DNA of 45,693 nucleotides from TMED-70 sp036164085 (GTDB lineage Bacteria > Chloroflexota > Dehalococcoidia > Lucifugimonadales > Lucifugimonadaceae). Shown here in pieces: positions 17,314 through 26,284 of this stretch. Made by a program: the position numbers and the translations under genes. Below the pieces are notes generated by a model that saw only the letters and a program-made list of their open reading frames with translations, had not been told where the DNA came from and did no database searches. The stretch spans positions 1-45,693 of the forward strand of contig JAYZJV010000039.1 of the NCBI GenBank assembly GCA_036164085.1, written 5' to 3'. How positions within the stretch are numbered: the first letter of the stretch is position 1; each line of letters starts with the position of its first letter.

Positions 17314-17814
17314 TTGATAGAATCTGAATTCAAAGATAATGTTTTGGTGTCCTGCGATGAAGCAAGTTTATGGAATGAATATTTTGATTTGATTATCAGG
17401 TCGGTAAGCGCAACAAAAAACTTTGAAGAGATAGATTATAGTTTGAAGATAAATGTCCATCTGATAGATAACGATCAAATAAAAAAATTAAATTCTCAAT
17501 TTTTAAATAAAAATTACGAAACAGATGTTTTGTCTTTTAATTTTTATGAAGGTTGGAAAAACGGAAAATATATAAAAGAAGCCTCTTTCTTTCCAGGAGA
17601 GGACTCAATTGATGAAATTGGAGAAATATACTTGTCAGTACCTAAAATAATTGATCAAGCTAAAGAAAATGGAGTAAGTTTTTCAAAAGAATTATCCACA
17701 ATGGCTATTCATGGAGCACTTCATCTTTTAGGATATAACCATGAAGATATTTTAGAAGAAAAAATAATGTTTTCTAAAACAGACGAAATATTAAAAAAGG
17801 TTTTTTTAAAATAA
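17314..17814 (+). CDS. ybeY: Endoribonuclease YbeY (16S rRNA maturation)
   Basis: YbeY is a zinc-dependent endoribonuclease involved in 16S rRNA 3'-end maturation and ribosome quality control. The metal-binding motif HGALHLLGYNH is at residues 133-143, giving the H-x3-H-x5-H triad (H133, H137, H143). The preceding strand region with NYETDVLSFNFYE matches the family. At 166 aa the length is normal. The start is TTG directly after the preceding stop. dnaX follows after 3 bp. Confidence 0.92.
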   Translation: MIESEFKDNVLVSCDEASLWNEYFDLIIRSVSATKNFEEIDYSLKINVHLIDNDQIKKLNSQFLNKNYETDVLSFNFYEGWKNGKYIKEASFFPGEDSIDEIGEIYLSVPKIIDQAKENGVSFSKELSTMAIHGALHLLGYNHEDILEEKIMFSKTDEILKKVFLK

Positions 17815-17817
17815 ATT

Positions 17818-19470
17818 ATGAGTTTAAATAGGGAAGTTTTATATCAAAAGTGGAGACCGAAGCAATTTTCTGATGTCATGGGTCAAGACCATATAACTGT
17901 TACTTTAAGAAATTCATTATTGAGAAATAAATATGCTCATGCATATCTTTTTACAGGCCCAAGAGGTGTTGGTAAGACCTCTACTGCTAGAATCTTAGCA
18001 AAAGCTTTAAATCTGGATATTGACGAACAGGGAGAACCAAAATTAGATTCAAAAATTTCTGAAGAAATTGATGCAGGAAAATTTTTAGATTTGATAGAAA
18101 TTGACGCTGCTTCTAATAGAAGAATTGATGATATTAGATCCTTATTAGACAATGTGCAGTTTATGCCATCTTCAGGAAAATATAAAGTCTATATCATTGA
18201 TGAGGTTCATATGCTAACCAATGAAGCGTTTAACGCTCTTTTAAAAACCTTAGAAGAACCACCTCCCCAAGTAATAATGATTTTGGCAACAACCGAATAC
18301 CAAAAACTGCCTGAAACAATTGTTTCAAGATGTCAAAGATTCGATTTTAGAAATGTTTCAAATGCCGAAGTGGTGAAGAGGCTAAAAATAATTTCTGAAA
18401 ATGAAAAAATTGATTGCAAAGAAGAAATTTTATGGTTTATAGCAGAAACTGCATCTGGGTCACTTAGAGATGCTTGTAATTTACTTGAACAATTATCAAT
18501 AGCATTTGATGAAATTACAATTGATAAAGCAAGAGAATTATTTGGAATAATAGATGAAAATGTATCTTTAAATATATTTAAATTGATAATAGAAGACAAT
18601 AAAAGTGATTTGATTGCTACGCTTCAAGACCTGAGACTTAGAGGAGTAGACTTTAAGTCTCTTTCAAGTTCACTTATAAATGTGCTTCGATTGGGAATAT
18701 TTACTTCAAACGGAGCAACGGATATTCAGGGTCATTCTAAAGATTTTATTAAAAATACGTCAGATGTATTTCATGGAATTGAATCAAAGAAACTTATAGT
18801 TATACTAGAAAAATTTATTGATATGATTTCTATTAGAACAGAACACTTTGATGCGCTTCTTGACTCTTCATTGCTACATTTGACATATATCTTTGAAGTT
18901 ACTAAATTACCATCAAAAGAAGGCGAAGTAGCTTATAAAATCCCAGAAAAGCCAATACTTAAATCTGAAGAAGAAGATATAAAGAAGGACAAAGACACTC
19001 AAAATTTAAAAACTACAGATGAAGTTTACCGAGAGGATAAACCTATCAACAATGATACATTGTCTGATGAAGAACTTAACTCAAATAAAGTTACTACCTC
19101 TGTTGATGCAAGTGAAAAACAGGATTGGGAAAAAGTACTGTTTGACTTAAGGAGAGCGAAATTCGGGAAAATGGTTTTGGGAGCTTTGTTAAGAAATGTT
19201 GAAATACCAAAAAAAATTCAAGATAGATTAGTCTTGAAATTTAAGAGCAAGTCTTTACATGATCACTTTAAATCTGAATGGCAACTTGATCTCGCACGGG
19301 AAGCTGTAAAAAAAGCTGTTACCAAAGTTTATGGCGAGGGAATAAAACTAGTATTAGAAGAACCTGATGAAGAACAAAGCACTAACACAAAGTCAAATTT
19401 ATTAGAAAGCGATATAGTAAAATCTGCTTTAGCAATGGGAGCTAAAGTTGAAGAACAAAAGGAAGGCTAA
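17818..19470 (+). CDS. dnaX: DNA polymerase III subunit gamma/tau, lacking zinc-module cysteines
   Basis: DnaX is the clamp-loader ATPase. The AAA+ core is intact: Walker A GPRGVGKT at 47-54, Walker B VYIIDEVHML at 124-133, and the SRC motif (SRCQRF). After domain III comes a Lys/Glu-rich linker and a C-terminal domain typical of tau. The odd feature is residues 62-88, where DnaX proteins normally carry four zinc-binding cysteines. This region has none; it reads DIDEQGEPKLDSKIS and similar, followed by the conserved DLIEIDAASN. The fold may tolerate the loss, but it is unusual. I saw no obvious slippery sequence for a programmed frameshift. ybaB follows 4 bp after the stop. Confidence 0.94.
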   Translation: MSLNREVLYQKWRPKQFSDVMGQDHITVTLRNSLLRNKYAHAYLFTGPRGVGKTSTARILAKALNLDIDEQGEPKLDSKISEEIDAGKFLDLIEIDAASNRRIDDIRSLLDNVQFMPSSGKYKVYIIDEVHMLTNEAFNALLKTLEEPPPQVIMILATTEYQKLPETIVSRCQRFDFRNVSNAEVVKRLKIISENEKIDCKEEILWFIAETASGSLRDACNLLEQLSIAFDEITIDKARELFGIIDENVSLNIFKLIIEDNKSDLIATLQDLRLRGVDFKSLSSSLINVLRLGIFTSNGATDIQGHSKDFIKNTSDVFHGIESKKLIVILEKFIDMISIRTEHFDALLDSSLLHLTYIFEVTKLPSKEGEVAYKIPEKPILKSEEEDIKKDKDTQNLKTTDEVYREDKPINNDTLSDEELNSNKVTTSVDASEKQDWEKVLFDLRRAKFGKMVLGALLRNVEIPKKIQDRLVLKFKSKSLHDHFKSEWQLDLAREAVKKAVTKVYGEGIKLVLEEPDEEQSTNTKSNLLESDIVKSALAMGAKVEEQKEG

Positions 19471-19474
19471 GACA

Positions 19475-19780
19475 ATGTTTAATATGGACAAGTTGAAACA
19501 AGCAGGAAGCTTGATGAAACAAATGAATAGTTTGAAAAAGAAGATAGATAAGCTGGAAACAGCATCTGTTTCTAAAGACGGCAATATAGAAGTAATTATC
19601 CAGGGAACTTCAAATGTAAAATCTATAAAAATCGAAGATTCAGCATTGTCTAATTATTCTTCAAAAGACTTAGAAAAAAATTTAATAAATGCTCTAAATG
19701 AAGCAATTAAAGAAGCAGAAAAATCCTCAAAAAAAATAATGTCAGAAGTTACAGGCGGTTTGAATATTCCAGGTTTATAA
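19475..19780 (+). CDS. ybaB: YbaB/EbfC family nucleoid-associated protein
   Basis: A DNA-binding dimer of about 100 residues, commonly encoded between dnaX and recR. The N-terminal helix KLKQAGSLMKQMNSLKKK, the middle strand VIIQGTSNVKSIKI and the C-terminal helix ending in TGGLNIPGL match the family. I took ATG 19475 (101 aa), with GGAAGG at 19461-19466. An in-frame ATG at 19448 would put nine extra residues inside dnaX. recR begins one base after the stop. Confidence 0.9.
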   Translation: MFNMDKLKQAGSLMKQMNSLKKKIDKLETASVSKDGNIEVIIQGTSNVKSIKIEDSALSNYSSKDLEKNLINALNEAIKEAEKSSKKIMSEVTGGLNIPGL

Positions 19781-19781
19781 T

Positions 19782-20420
19782 ATGACACCATTAAATAAAT
19801 CTCCTTTTATTCCGGAAGCTTTAAGCGACTTAATAGAGTCTTTTAGGCTTTTACCTTCAATTGGACCAAAAACAGCTCAAAGATTAGCTTTTGCTACATT
19901 GAAAATGCCCATTGATCAGGTAAAAAGCATTTCAGAAGCTCTCTCTGAAATTAAAAATAGAATTATTTTTTGTAAAATATGCCAAAATATCTCTGAAGAA
20001 ATTAAATGTGAAATTTGTATAAATGAATCTAGAGATCGTTCGATTATTTGTGTAGTAGAAGAAGCCATGGATGTTTATGTTTTGGAAAAATCAGGGGCAT
20101 ATAGTGGAATGTTCCATGTTTTACATGGATCTTTATCTCCAGCAAATGGTATTGGTCCTGAAGAAATTCGAATTAGCGAATTAATAAATAGAATTGATAA
20201 AGATAGTTATATCAAAGAAGTTGTAGTTGCTACTAATTTAAACTTGGAAGGAGAGGCAACTGCGATGTATATAAATCAGCTTATAGGAAATAGTTCTAAA
20301 AATATTAAAGTAACAAGATTAGCTAGAGGAATGCCTTCTGGCTCAGATATTGAATATGCTGATGAAACCACTATTTCTCATGCCCTAGGCTCAAGGATCA
20401 AAATAGATGAAAGCATATAG
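19782..20420 (+). CDS. recR: Recombination protein RecR
   Basis: RecR works with RecO (and RecF) to load RecA at gaps. The helix-hairpin-helix LPSIGPKTAQRLA is at 24-36. A complete C4 zinc finger is formed by C64, C67, C76 and C79. The Toprim region follows, with VVEEAMDVYVLE and the conserved HVLHGSLSPANGIGPE. At 212 aa it is slightly longer than average. The 3' end overlaps recO by 14 bp, so the partner proteins are translationally coupled. The intact zinc finger here contrasts with the degenerate one in RecO. Confidence 0.94.
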   Translation: MTPLNKSPFIPEALSDLIESFRLLPSIGPKTAQRLAFATLKMPIDQVKSISEALSEIKNRIIFCKICQNISEEIKCEICINESRDRSIICVVEEAMDVYVLEKSGAYSGMFHVLHGSLSPANGIGPEEIRISELINRIDKDSYIKEVVVATNLNLEGEATAMYINQLIGNSSKNIKVTRLARGMPSGSDIEYADETTISHALGSRIKIDESI

Positions 20421-21171
20421 AAGAAGAAAGAAGTTTATTCAAACAGAAGCAATAGCATTGAAAGTCTATGATTTTGGTGACGCTGATAGAATTTTTGTAT
20501 TTTTAACACCGAACCATGGGTTAATTAAGGTGGTTGCTAAAGGCATTAGAAAACCTAAATCTAAAATGGGAGGACATATAGATGTTCTTTCTAAGGTTAA
20601 TTCATACATATCAATAGGAGAAAATCTTAGTAATTTATCTCAGGTAGAAATGATTGAAAATTATAGCTCAATAAAAATTGATCTCTCCTTGATCTCTATA
20701 GGTTTTTATTTGTTAGAATTGGCAGAAAGATTTTCTGTTGAAAATGATCCAAACAACGATATATATTACCATTTAGCATTTACGTTGGATCAAGTAAGAA
20801 ATATGGTCAATAAAGACCTTCTTATGAGATGGTTTGAACTAAATTTACTTTCTATAGCAGGTTTTTTGCCAGATCTCTATAATTGTCAAATAAGTGGAAA
20901 TACTTTGATTGAAGGAGATCATTTGTTTTCTTCTGCAAACGGAGGCTTGGTTGAAAAAAATTTTTCCACAGGTACAGATAATTATATCCATGTTGATAAA
21001 AACTCAATTAAGGCAATGAGATTTTTAATTGATAACGAGTGGAGCAAGGTAAAGACTTCTAATTTTCAAATTAAAAACCTACAAAATATCAAAGAAGTGA
21101 CCAAAAAATATATCCAAACTATTACCCAATCTTCTATACATTCAGAAAAATTTTTATCAAATGTTAATTGA
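20407..21171 (+). CDS. recO: DNA repair protein RecO
   Basis: RecO anneals single-stranded DNA and loads RecA with RecR. The N-terminal OB domain (TEAIALKVYDFGDADRIFVFLTP and similar) and the helical C-terminal domain are recognisable, and the position after recR supports the call. The GFLPDLYNCQISG segment corresponds to the site where many RecO proteins begin a four-cysteine zinc module. Only one cysteine remains, and the later FSSANGG region has none. E. coli RecO also lacks this zinc site, so function need not be lost. The 3' end overlaps the MFS gene on the opposite strand by 8 bp. Confidence 0.85.
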   Translation: MKAYRRRKKFIQTEAIALKVYDFGDADRIFVFLTPNHGLIKVVAKGIRKPKSKMGGHIDVLSKVNSYISIGENLSNLSQVEMIENYSSIKIDLSLISIGFYLLELAERFSVENDPNNDIYYHLAFTLDQVRNMVNKDLLMRWFELNLLSIAGFLPDLYNCQISGNTLIEGDHLFSSANGGLVEKNFSTGTDNYIHVDKNSIKAMRFLIDNEWSKVKTSNFQIKNLQNIKEVTKKYIQTITQSSIHSEKFLSNVN

Positions 21172-22387
21172 TTTTTTTCATAGGTAAAAAGGTGCACAAT
21201 AAAATACCTGCTATAGCTATACTTCCAGCAAAAATAGAAATTCCTTCAAAATTATATTTTGAATATATTACACCTGAAATAACAGGAGACATAAATCCTA
21301 TCAATGACATTCCAATGAAATTTAGAGCAGTCCCGCTTCCTTCACTTCCTTTTGGCACTCTGTCCATGGTAGCCGCAGTTACTATAGGCATAACAGAGAA
21401 AAAAAACATGCCCAACAATCCTATAAGTACAATCAAACCAAACCCTTCATCAAAAAATAAAAACAAAAATAAATAAATAGCCATAAGGCTCATTGAAATT
21501 TGTATAACTGGTTTTCTACCAAATCTATCAGAAAGAATCCCCATAATTGGGGTAGATATTATTCCAGCTGCAGTAATCAAAGCAATGTGCCATCCTATAA
21601 TCCAGGCAGAATATCCTAATTCTTCTTTTAAATAGACAGCAAGCCACAATTGAAAAGATGTATGGATACTTGCCCTCATTGCTCCAAGCACAATCAATCC
21701 TAAAATTATTTTGTCTTTAATTAGGGTTTTTGTTCTTTTCAAATATTCTTGAAATGACCAGTTTGAGTCTGATTCTATACCTGCAGATTTAAATAAAACA
21801 AGAACCAAAAATCCTGTTGTTATCATTGGTATTACTAAAAATATAGATACTTTTTCCCATCCAAATCCAGAAAACTTAATTATTGAACCCAAAGTAATTC
21901 CTGAAATCAATCCTCCAATTATTGGAGGCCCGATAGTATTGCCTATTTGAGCTCCAGTTAAGTGCATAGATAATGCAAACCCTTTTTTTTCTGGATATCT
22001 AGCAGCTAAAGTTCCGAATGCTGGAGCATGCCAAAAACTAGTTCCAAATCCTATCAATATTACAGCTACAAGTATCAGAAAATACACATTAGATATCCCA
22101 ATAATTAAATAACCTAATGAAATAGTGAACATTGAGATTGCTAACAGCCAAGCGATTTTTTTTCTATACATGTCAGATAAAATGCCCGCTGGAATATTAG
22201 ATAAACCACTGGATACGTTCATTGAGGAAAAAATCAAAGCATATGAAACATCAGTTAAGTTTAAAGATGTCTTTAATAAAGGGCCAATAACTGTTAAGGC
22301 ACCTTGCCCAAAATGTTTTATTCCGTGCCCTAAAGACAAGCCTATTACTAGTGCTAAGCCTGAAAATGAATTAAGAATTTTTTTCAT
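21164..22387 (-). CDS. Major facilitator superfamily transporter
   Basis: This is a 407-residue membrane protein with about 12 hydrophobic helices and two halves. The MFS loop motif is seen as GILSDMYRKK after helix 2 and again as GILSDRFGRK after helix 8. The substrate cannot be deduced. The fold and length fit a general efflux or uptake carrier (MFS_1). It is a single-gene unit, divergent from a small membrane protein gene and convergent with recO. Confidence 0.85.
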   Translation of the reverse strand: MKKILNSFSGLALVIGLSLGHGIKHFGQGALTVIGPLLKTSLNLTDVSYALIFSSMNVSSGLSNIPAGILSDMYRKKIAWLLAISMFTISLGYLIIGISNVYFLILVAVILIGFGTSFWHAPAFGTLAARYPEKKGFALSMHLTGAQIGNTIGPPIIGGLISGITLGSIIKFSGFGWEKVSIFLVIPMITTGFLVLVLFKSAGIESDSNWSFQEYLKRTKTLIKDKIILGLIVLGAMRASIHTSFQLWLAVYLKEELGYSAWIIGWHIALITAAGIISTPIMGILSDRFGRKPVIQISMSLMAIYLFLFLFFDEGFGLIVLIGLLGMFFFSVMPIVTAATMDRVPKGSEGSGTALNFIGMSLIGFMSPVISGVIYSKYNFEGISIFAGSIAIAGILLCTFLPMKKIN

Positions 22388-22447
22388 ATATATGTTTTAC
22401 GATGGTATATTTATATAGTATTTTAAAAATATTTACTTATAAAAAAT

Positions 22448-22699
22448 ATGTTAAATTTTAGAAAACTTCCTAGAACTGTTTTTTACTCAACCTTGATTTT
22501 TACTAATTTTGGGTTTGTTTTATCAATAATATATTCAACAATTAGTGTCATTTTTATATGCCCAACAACTGTAAATTGTCCATCAAATCCAATTCCTATT
22601 ATATTGCTAGTTCTATTTGTAACATTTATTTTTTTTATTTTTGGACTAATTTTTGGTGTTATTCTATTAAAGCTTTATGATTTCTTTAGAGTAGAATAA
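22448..22699 (+). CDS. Small two-helix membrane protein, unknown
   Basis: This is an 83-residue protein with two hydrophobic helices (about 15-37 and 48-73). They are joined by a loop holding two cysteines (CPTTVNC), which could form a disulfide outside the membrane. I recognise no family. It lies 33 bp before lpd on the same strand and may share its transcript. Hydrophobicity and spacing support a real gene, but homology would be needed to confirm it. Confidence 0.5.
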   Translation: MLNFRKLPRTVFYSTLIFTNFGFVLSIIYSTISVIFICPTTVNCPSNPIPIILLVLFVTFIFFIFGLIFGVILLKLYDFFRVE

Positions 22700-22732
22700 T
22701 TTAATATATAAAAATTATTAGGAAGTGCAAAT

Positions 22733-24139
22733 ATGTCAGAAAAAAACTTTGATTTAATTGTTATAGGTGCTGGTCCTGGAGGATATCATGCTGCTATAAG
22801 AGCTTCACAATTGGGGCTAAAAGTCTGTTTAATAGAAAAAGATGACGGTTCGGGCATCGGTGGTTTAGGAGGAGTTTGTTTAAATTGGGGCTGCATTCCT
22901 TCAAAATCTTTATTAAAAAATGCAGAACTTTTAAATGAAATGAAGAATCCAGATGAATGGGGGTTTTCTTTCAAAGAATTTAAGGCTGATATATCTAAAG
23001 CAATAGATCGTTCGAGGCAGGTCTCTTCAAAATTAACTCAAGGAATTGCTTATTTGATTAAAAAAAACAATATTGAACTTATTATGGGGACAGCTAAATT
23101 ATTGTCATCTTCAACAATTGAAGTAGGAGATGAGGTTGTTGTCGGAAATAATATAATTATTGCAACAGGTGCAAGGCCCAGGTCACTACCTAACTTAGAA
23201 ATTGATAAAGAATTGATTATAACTTCAAGGCAAGCCCTAGAATTAAAAACAAAACCTAAATCTATTGCAATTATTGGAGCATCAGCGATTGGTTGTGAAT
23301 TTGCATATTTTTTTAATGCCTATGGAGTTGAAGTTTCCCTTTTAGAAATTATGGATAGATTGGTACCAAAAGAAGATGCTGATGTATCAAAAGAACTCGA
23401 AAGACAGTTTAAAAAGCAAGGAATAAATGCATTAACTGCTGCAAATATAAAAAATGTTAAGAAAAACAAAAATTCAGTTACATTGCAATATGAGTCTCAA
23501 GGAGAATCATTTTCTCAGGATTTTGATAAGGTAATGCTAGGAGTAGGAATTCAACCTAACACTGATGGACTTGGATTAAGTGAAACAGGCATTGAATTAG
23601 ACGATAATGGCTTTATTATTGTGGATGAATTTATGAAAACTAATGTCAATGGTATATTTGCTATAGGAGATGTAACGGGCAAGCTACCTTTAGCACATGT
23701 TGCTTTTGATCAAGGAATTGTTGCTTCAGAAACGATAGCTGGAAAAGAAGTTGAAGGCATTTCTAATTATATTGATATGCCTAGATGTACATACTGTTCA
23801 CCTCAAATAGCGAGCATAGGCATTACTGAAGAGCAAGCAAAAGAACAAAACTTAGATTATTCAGTAGGTAAAGTGCCTTTTCAAGTAGCCGGGAAATCAA
23901 TAGCAATAAATAATTATAACGGTTTTGCAAAAATCATTTCAGATTCTGAGTCAGGAGAAATATTAGGAGCCCATATTATAGGCGCAGAAGCAACAGAAAT
24001 GATAGGAGAAATAGGCATGCTAAAGTATCTTGAAGGAACCAATGAAGAACTTCATAGATTGACTCATGCCCATCCTACTCTATCTGAAGTAATTAAAGAA
24101 GCAGCAGCAAATACTAATGACGAAGCTATTCATTTTTAA
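22733..24139 (+). CDS. lpdA: Dihydrolipoamide dehydrogenase (E3)
   Basis: This flavoprotein reoxidises the lipoyl arms of 2-oxoacid dehydrogenases with NAD+. The FAD motif GAGPGG is at 12-17. The redox disulfide is formed by C49 and C54 in GGVCLNWGCIPSK. The NAD motif IGASAIGCEF follows, and the C-terminal active-site stretch HAHPTLSE has H447 and E452. AGGAAG precedes the ATG. It is the only E3 in the window, 12.5 kb from the E1/E2 operon that needs it. It may also serve other complexes, such as 2-oxoglutarate dehydrogenase or glycine cleavage. Its stop codon abuts the convergent dehydrogenase with no gap. Confidence 0.94.
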   Translation: MSEKNFDLIVIGAGPGGYHAAIRASQLGLKVCLIEKDDGSGIGGLGGVCLNWGCIPSKSLLKNAELLNEMKNPDEWGFSFKEFKADISKAIDRSRQVSSKLTQGIAYLIKKNNIELIMGTAKLLSSSTIEVGDEVVVGNNIIIATGARPRSLPNLEIDKELIITSRQALELKTKPKSIAIIGASAIGCEFAYFFNAYGVEVSLLEIMDRLVPKEDADVSKELERQFKKQGINALTAANIKNVKKNKNSVTLQYESQGESFSQDFDKVMLGVGIQPNTDGLGLSETGIELDDNGFIIVDEFMKTNVNGIFAIGDVTGKLPLAHVAFDQGIVASETIAGKEVEGISNYIDMPRCTYCSPQIASIGITEEQAKEQNLDYSVGKVPFQVAGKSIAINNYNGFAKIISDSESGEILGAHIIGAEATEMIGEIGMLKYLEGTNEELHRLTHAHPTLSEVIKEAAANTNDEAIHF

Positions 24140-25240
24140 CTACCAATTAAGCTCTATTTCTAGTTCTGAAGCAATAGATTCAAACCATTCAATAACTTCT
24201 GGATGGTAAGGGATTCCATTTTTACTTCTTTCTAACCTAGATTCATATTCTGCTAATCCTGGGTATAAAACCCTTTTATGACCAGGGGCTGGGGGTGTTT
24301 CTTTTAGACCTTTAAGGAAGTCATCCATATTTTTTTTGAAAGAATTGGTATCACTAAAGGAATCTATATTATAAGCAGCAAAATAATGCCCACTACCACC
24401 TAGAAATCCAGCCTGAGCTCCTCCAAGCATAGAGCACATAATATCAACGATAGCTGCAAAACCATATCCTTTATGCGATCCATTTTCTCTGTCTCCTCCA
24501 AGAGGAAGCATATGTAAATCCTTCATTCTTCCATCCTCGTGAAAATTTTCCTTTGTTAATAATTTTTCTTGATCTATAGGGGACCCATCTTCATTTGCAA
24601 TCCAGTTTGGCGCTAGAGGTGTTTCTAATCTTTCTAATAGTTTTATTTTATTACCAGCTACTTGAGTCATAGCGGCATCAAACATAAAATAAGCTTCTTC
24701 ATTTGCTGGAGCAGCCCATGCAATTGGTTGTGTTCCAAATCTGGGTTCTGCACCAAAAGTTGGCAACATTGCAAAGCCTCCTCCTCCACTCATACAAACA
24801 CCAATCATATCGGCATCAACAGCTAGTTTTGCATGAAATCCCGCTGCCCCTAAATGACCTGCGTTATTTAGAGTTACAATACCTACTCCACTATCTTTAG
24901 CTTTTTCTATAGCCATTTTCATAGCAAAAGGGGCAGTATGTATTCCAAGCCCCTTGTCTCCATCTAATGCAGCTGTAGAAACCGACTCTTTGACCACTTT
25001 TATATTTGGCCTTGGATTCACTCTATCAAGTTGATACATTCTTACATATGACCTAAGCATATTAGATACACCGTGGGTATCTACACCATTTAAGTCTGCA
25101 TATATTAATACATCAGCTGAAAGCTCAGCATCTTCATTAGAAAGCCCCATTTTTGAAAAAATTTGCTTTGTTATTGAGTGCATCTTTTTATGATCTATTC
25201 TTACTGCCTCTTCATCTGATACATGAAATCTTTCAAGCAT
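24140..25240 (-). CDS. Malate/L-lactate (Ldh2-type) NAD(P)-dependent dehydrogenase
   Basis: Member of the AllD/YlbC/ComC family, which oxidises 2-hydroxyacids such as malate, lactate, ureidoglycolate or sulfolactate and is unrelated to classical LDH. The conserved blocks DLNGVDTHGVSNMLRSY, NAGHLGAAG and GSHKGYGFA are present. The usual Arg before GV (RGVxSHG) is Asn here. Length is 366 aa. It starts 10 bp after the ParB-like gene on the same strand, so it may be the second gene of that transcript. The exact substrate is open. Confidence 0.82.
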   Translation of the reverse strand: MLERFHVSDEEAVRIDHKKMHSITKQIFSKMGLSNEDAELSADVLIYADLNGVDTHGVSNMLRSYVRMYQLDRVNPRPNIKVVKESVSTAALDGDKGLGIHTAPFAMKMAIEKAKDSGVGIVTLNNAGHLGAAGFHAKLAVDADMIGVCMSGGGGFAMLPTFGAEPRFGTQPIAWAAPANEEAYFMFDAAMTQVAGNKIKLLERLETPLAPNWIANEDGSPIDQEKLLTKENFHEDGRMKDLHMLPLGGDRENGSHKGYGFAAIVDIMCSMLGGAQAGFLGGSGHYFAAYNIDSFSDTNSFKKNMDDFLKGLKETPPAPGHKRVLYPGLAEYESRLERSKNGIPYHPEVIEWFESIASELEIELNW

Positions 25241-25250
25241 TTTTTCCCCT

Positions 25251-26126
25251 TTATTTACTATTTGTATATATTTTTGTTTTTTCTAAAAATGTGCTATTCA
25301 TATGATTTAATGTTGATTTTATTTTAGAATCTAATATTTTCAAAGTAGAAATTACTCTTAACCTTCTATACTCAGGAATTTCATCTTCTTTTACAGAATC
25401 TAATTCCATAGCAAAATGAAGAATTTTTTCTTCAATGGATAGATTTTTTGCTTCTTCAATTATTGTTTTGTTTTCAATTTCAATTTTTCTTGTAGGTTTT
25501 ATTTCTTTTCCATTTATTGCAGATCGTATGATTGTATCTATATCAGTTTTAGGATTTTTTTTGAGATTTCCTATTATTTTTTCTACATAAACACTTGAAA
25601 TTTCACCTGAAACAAAAGGTTTTGCAATTTTATTTTGTAGTTCAACATCATCAATATCCGCTATGCATCGCGCTTCTTTGAATGTTAACTCTCCTTTATC
25701 TAAAGACTCTAATAATTTGCTACTTAATTTTCTGATTAAAGATTCATAGTGATGAATAGTTCCAGGGGTTATACCTGTTCTTCTGCTAAGTTCTTGTTGA
25801 GATATTTTATTAATCTTCCTAAATTTAATAAAATCTTTTGCTATTTTAGTAGGCGTTTTTAATCCAGAAAAATAAATCTCTGACAAGTTAACTGAATCAA
25901 TATCTTCAATTTGTTCTTTTACGTTACAATCAATTTTTGATTTATTGGTATTTTTTGCATTTCTATATATTTTTTCACCACTATAAAGCAAATATTGGTT
26001 TTTAATTTTTATAACAACAGGTTTTTGTTGAGAAGAATTTCTTTTGTTCAACAAAGCTTTTACAGGCTTATATTTAAACACAGGATGTTCTGGCTGTATT
26101 TTTATCTCATTTAAATCTATTTTCAT
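25251..26126 (-). CDS. ParB-like regulator with KorB-type helix-turn-helix
   Basis: This 291-residue protein (ATG 26126, preceded by AGGGGT) follows the ParB plan. The N-terminal domain contains SGEKIYRNA (about 49-57), corresponding to the ParB GERRxRA box. A helix-turn-helix lies at about 108-129 (ISQQELSRRTGITPG and following). A helical C-terminal region completes it. In true ParB the GERR box binds CTP; here it is degenerate (GEKI). There is no parA neighbour. It is more likely a local transcription regulator or a diverged ParB than a chromosome-partition protein. It is divergent from the DUF5343 gene, and an 18-bp near-palindrome lies between them. Confidence 0.65.
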   Translation of the reverse strand: MKIDLNEIKIQPEHPVFKYKPVKALLNKRNSSQQKPVVIKIKNQYLLYSGEKIYRNAKNTNKSKIDCNVKEQIEDIDSVNLSEIYFSGLKTPTKIAKDFIKFRKINKISQQELSRRTGITPGTIHHYESLIRKLSSKLLESLDKGELTFKEARCIADIDDVELQNKIAKPFVSGEISSVYVEKIIGNLKKNPKTDIDTIIRSAINGKEIKPTRKIEIENKTIIEEAKNLSIEEKILHFAMELDSVKEDEIPEYRRLRVISTLKILDSKIKSTLNHMNSTFLEKTKIYTNSK

Positions 26127-26249
26127 AATTACCCCTGATTCTTTTTTATATACTTTAATTTTCAAGATTCCAAATTCTAATTTCAAAAATTGTCCTTGCT
26201 GGGAAATTATGATTCTTAAAAGCCTTTTTGTTTGGAATTTTTTTCATAT

Positions 26250-26267
26250 AATGTCATATATAACATT
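26250..26267. promoter_or_regulatory. 18-bp near-palindrome overlapping a -10 box, ParB-like/DUF5343 gap
   Basis: AATGTCATATATAACATT matches its own reverse complement at 16 of 18 positions. It overlaps the end of a TATAAT box (26247-26252) that faces the DUF5343 gene starting at 26285. This is a typical operator position for a repressor such as the neighbouring HTH protein. That pairing is inference. Confidence 0.4.
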
Positions 26268-26284
26268 GAATTGAACTTGATTAG

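Noticed and set aside
25251..26126. Chromosome-partition parB
   Set aside because: No parA neighbour, degenerate GERR box and no recognisable parS nearby; kept as a ParB-like regulator instead.
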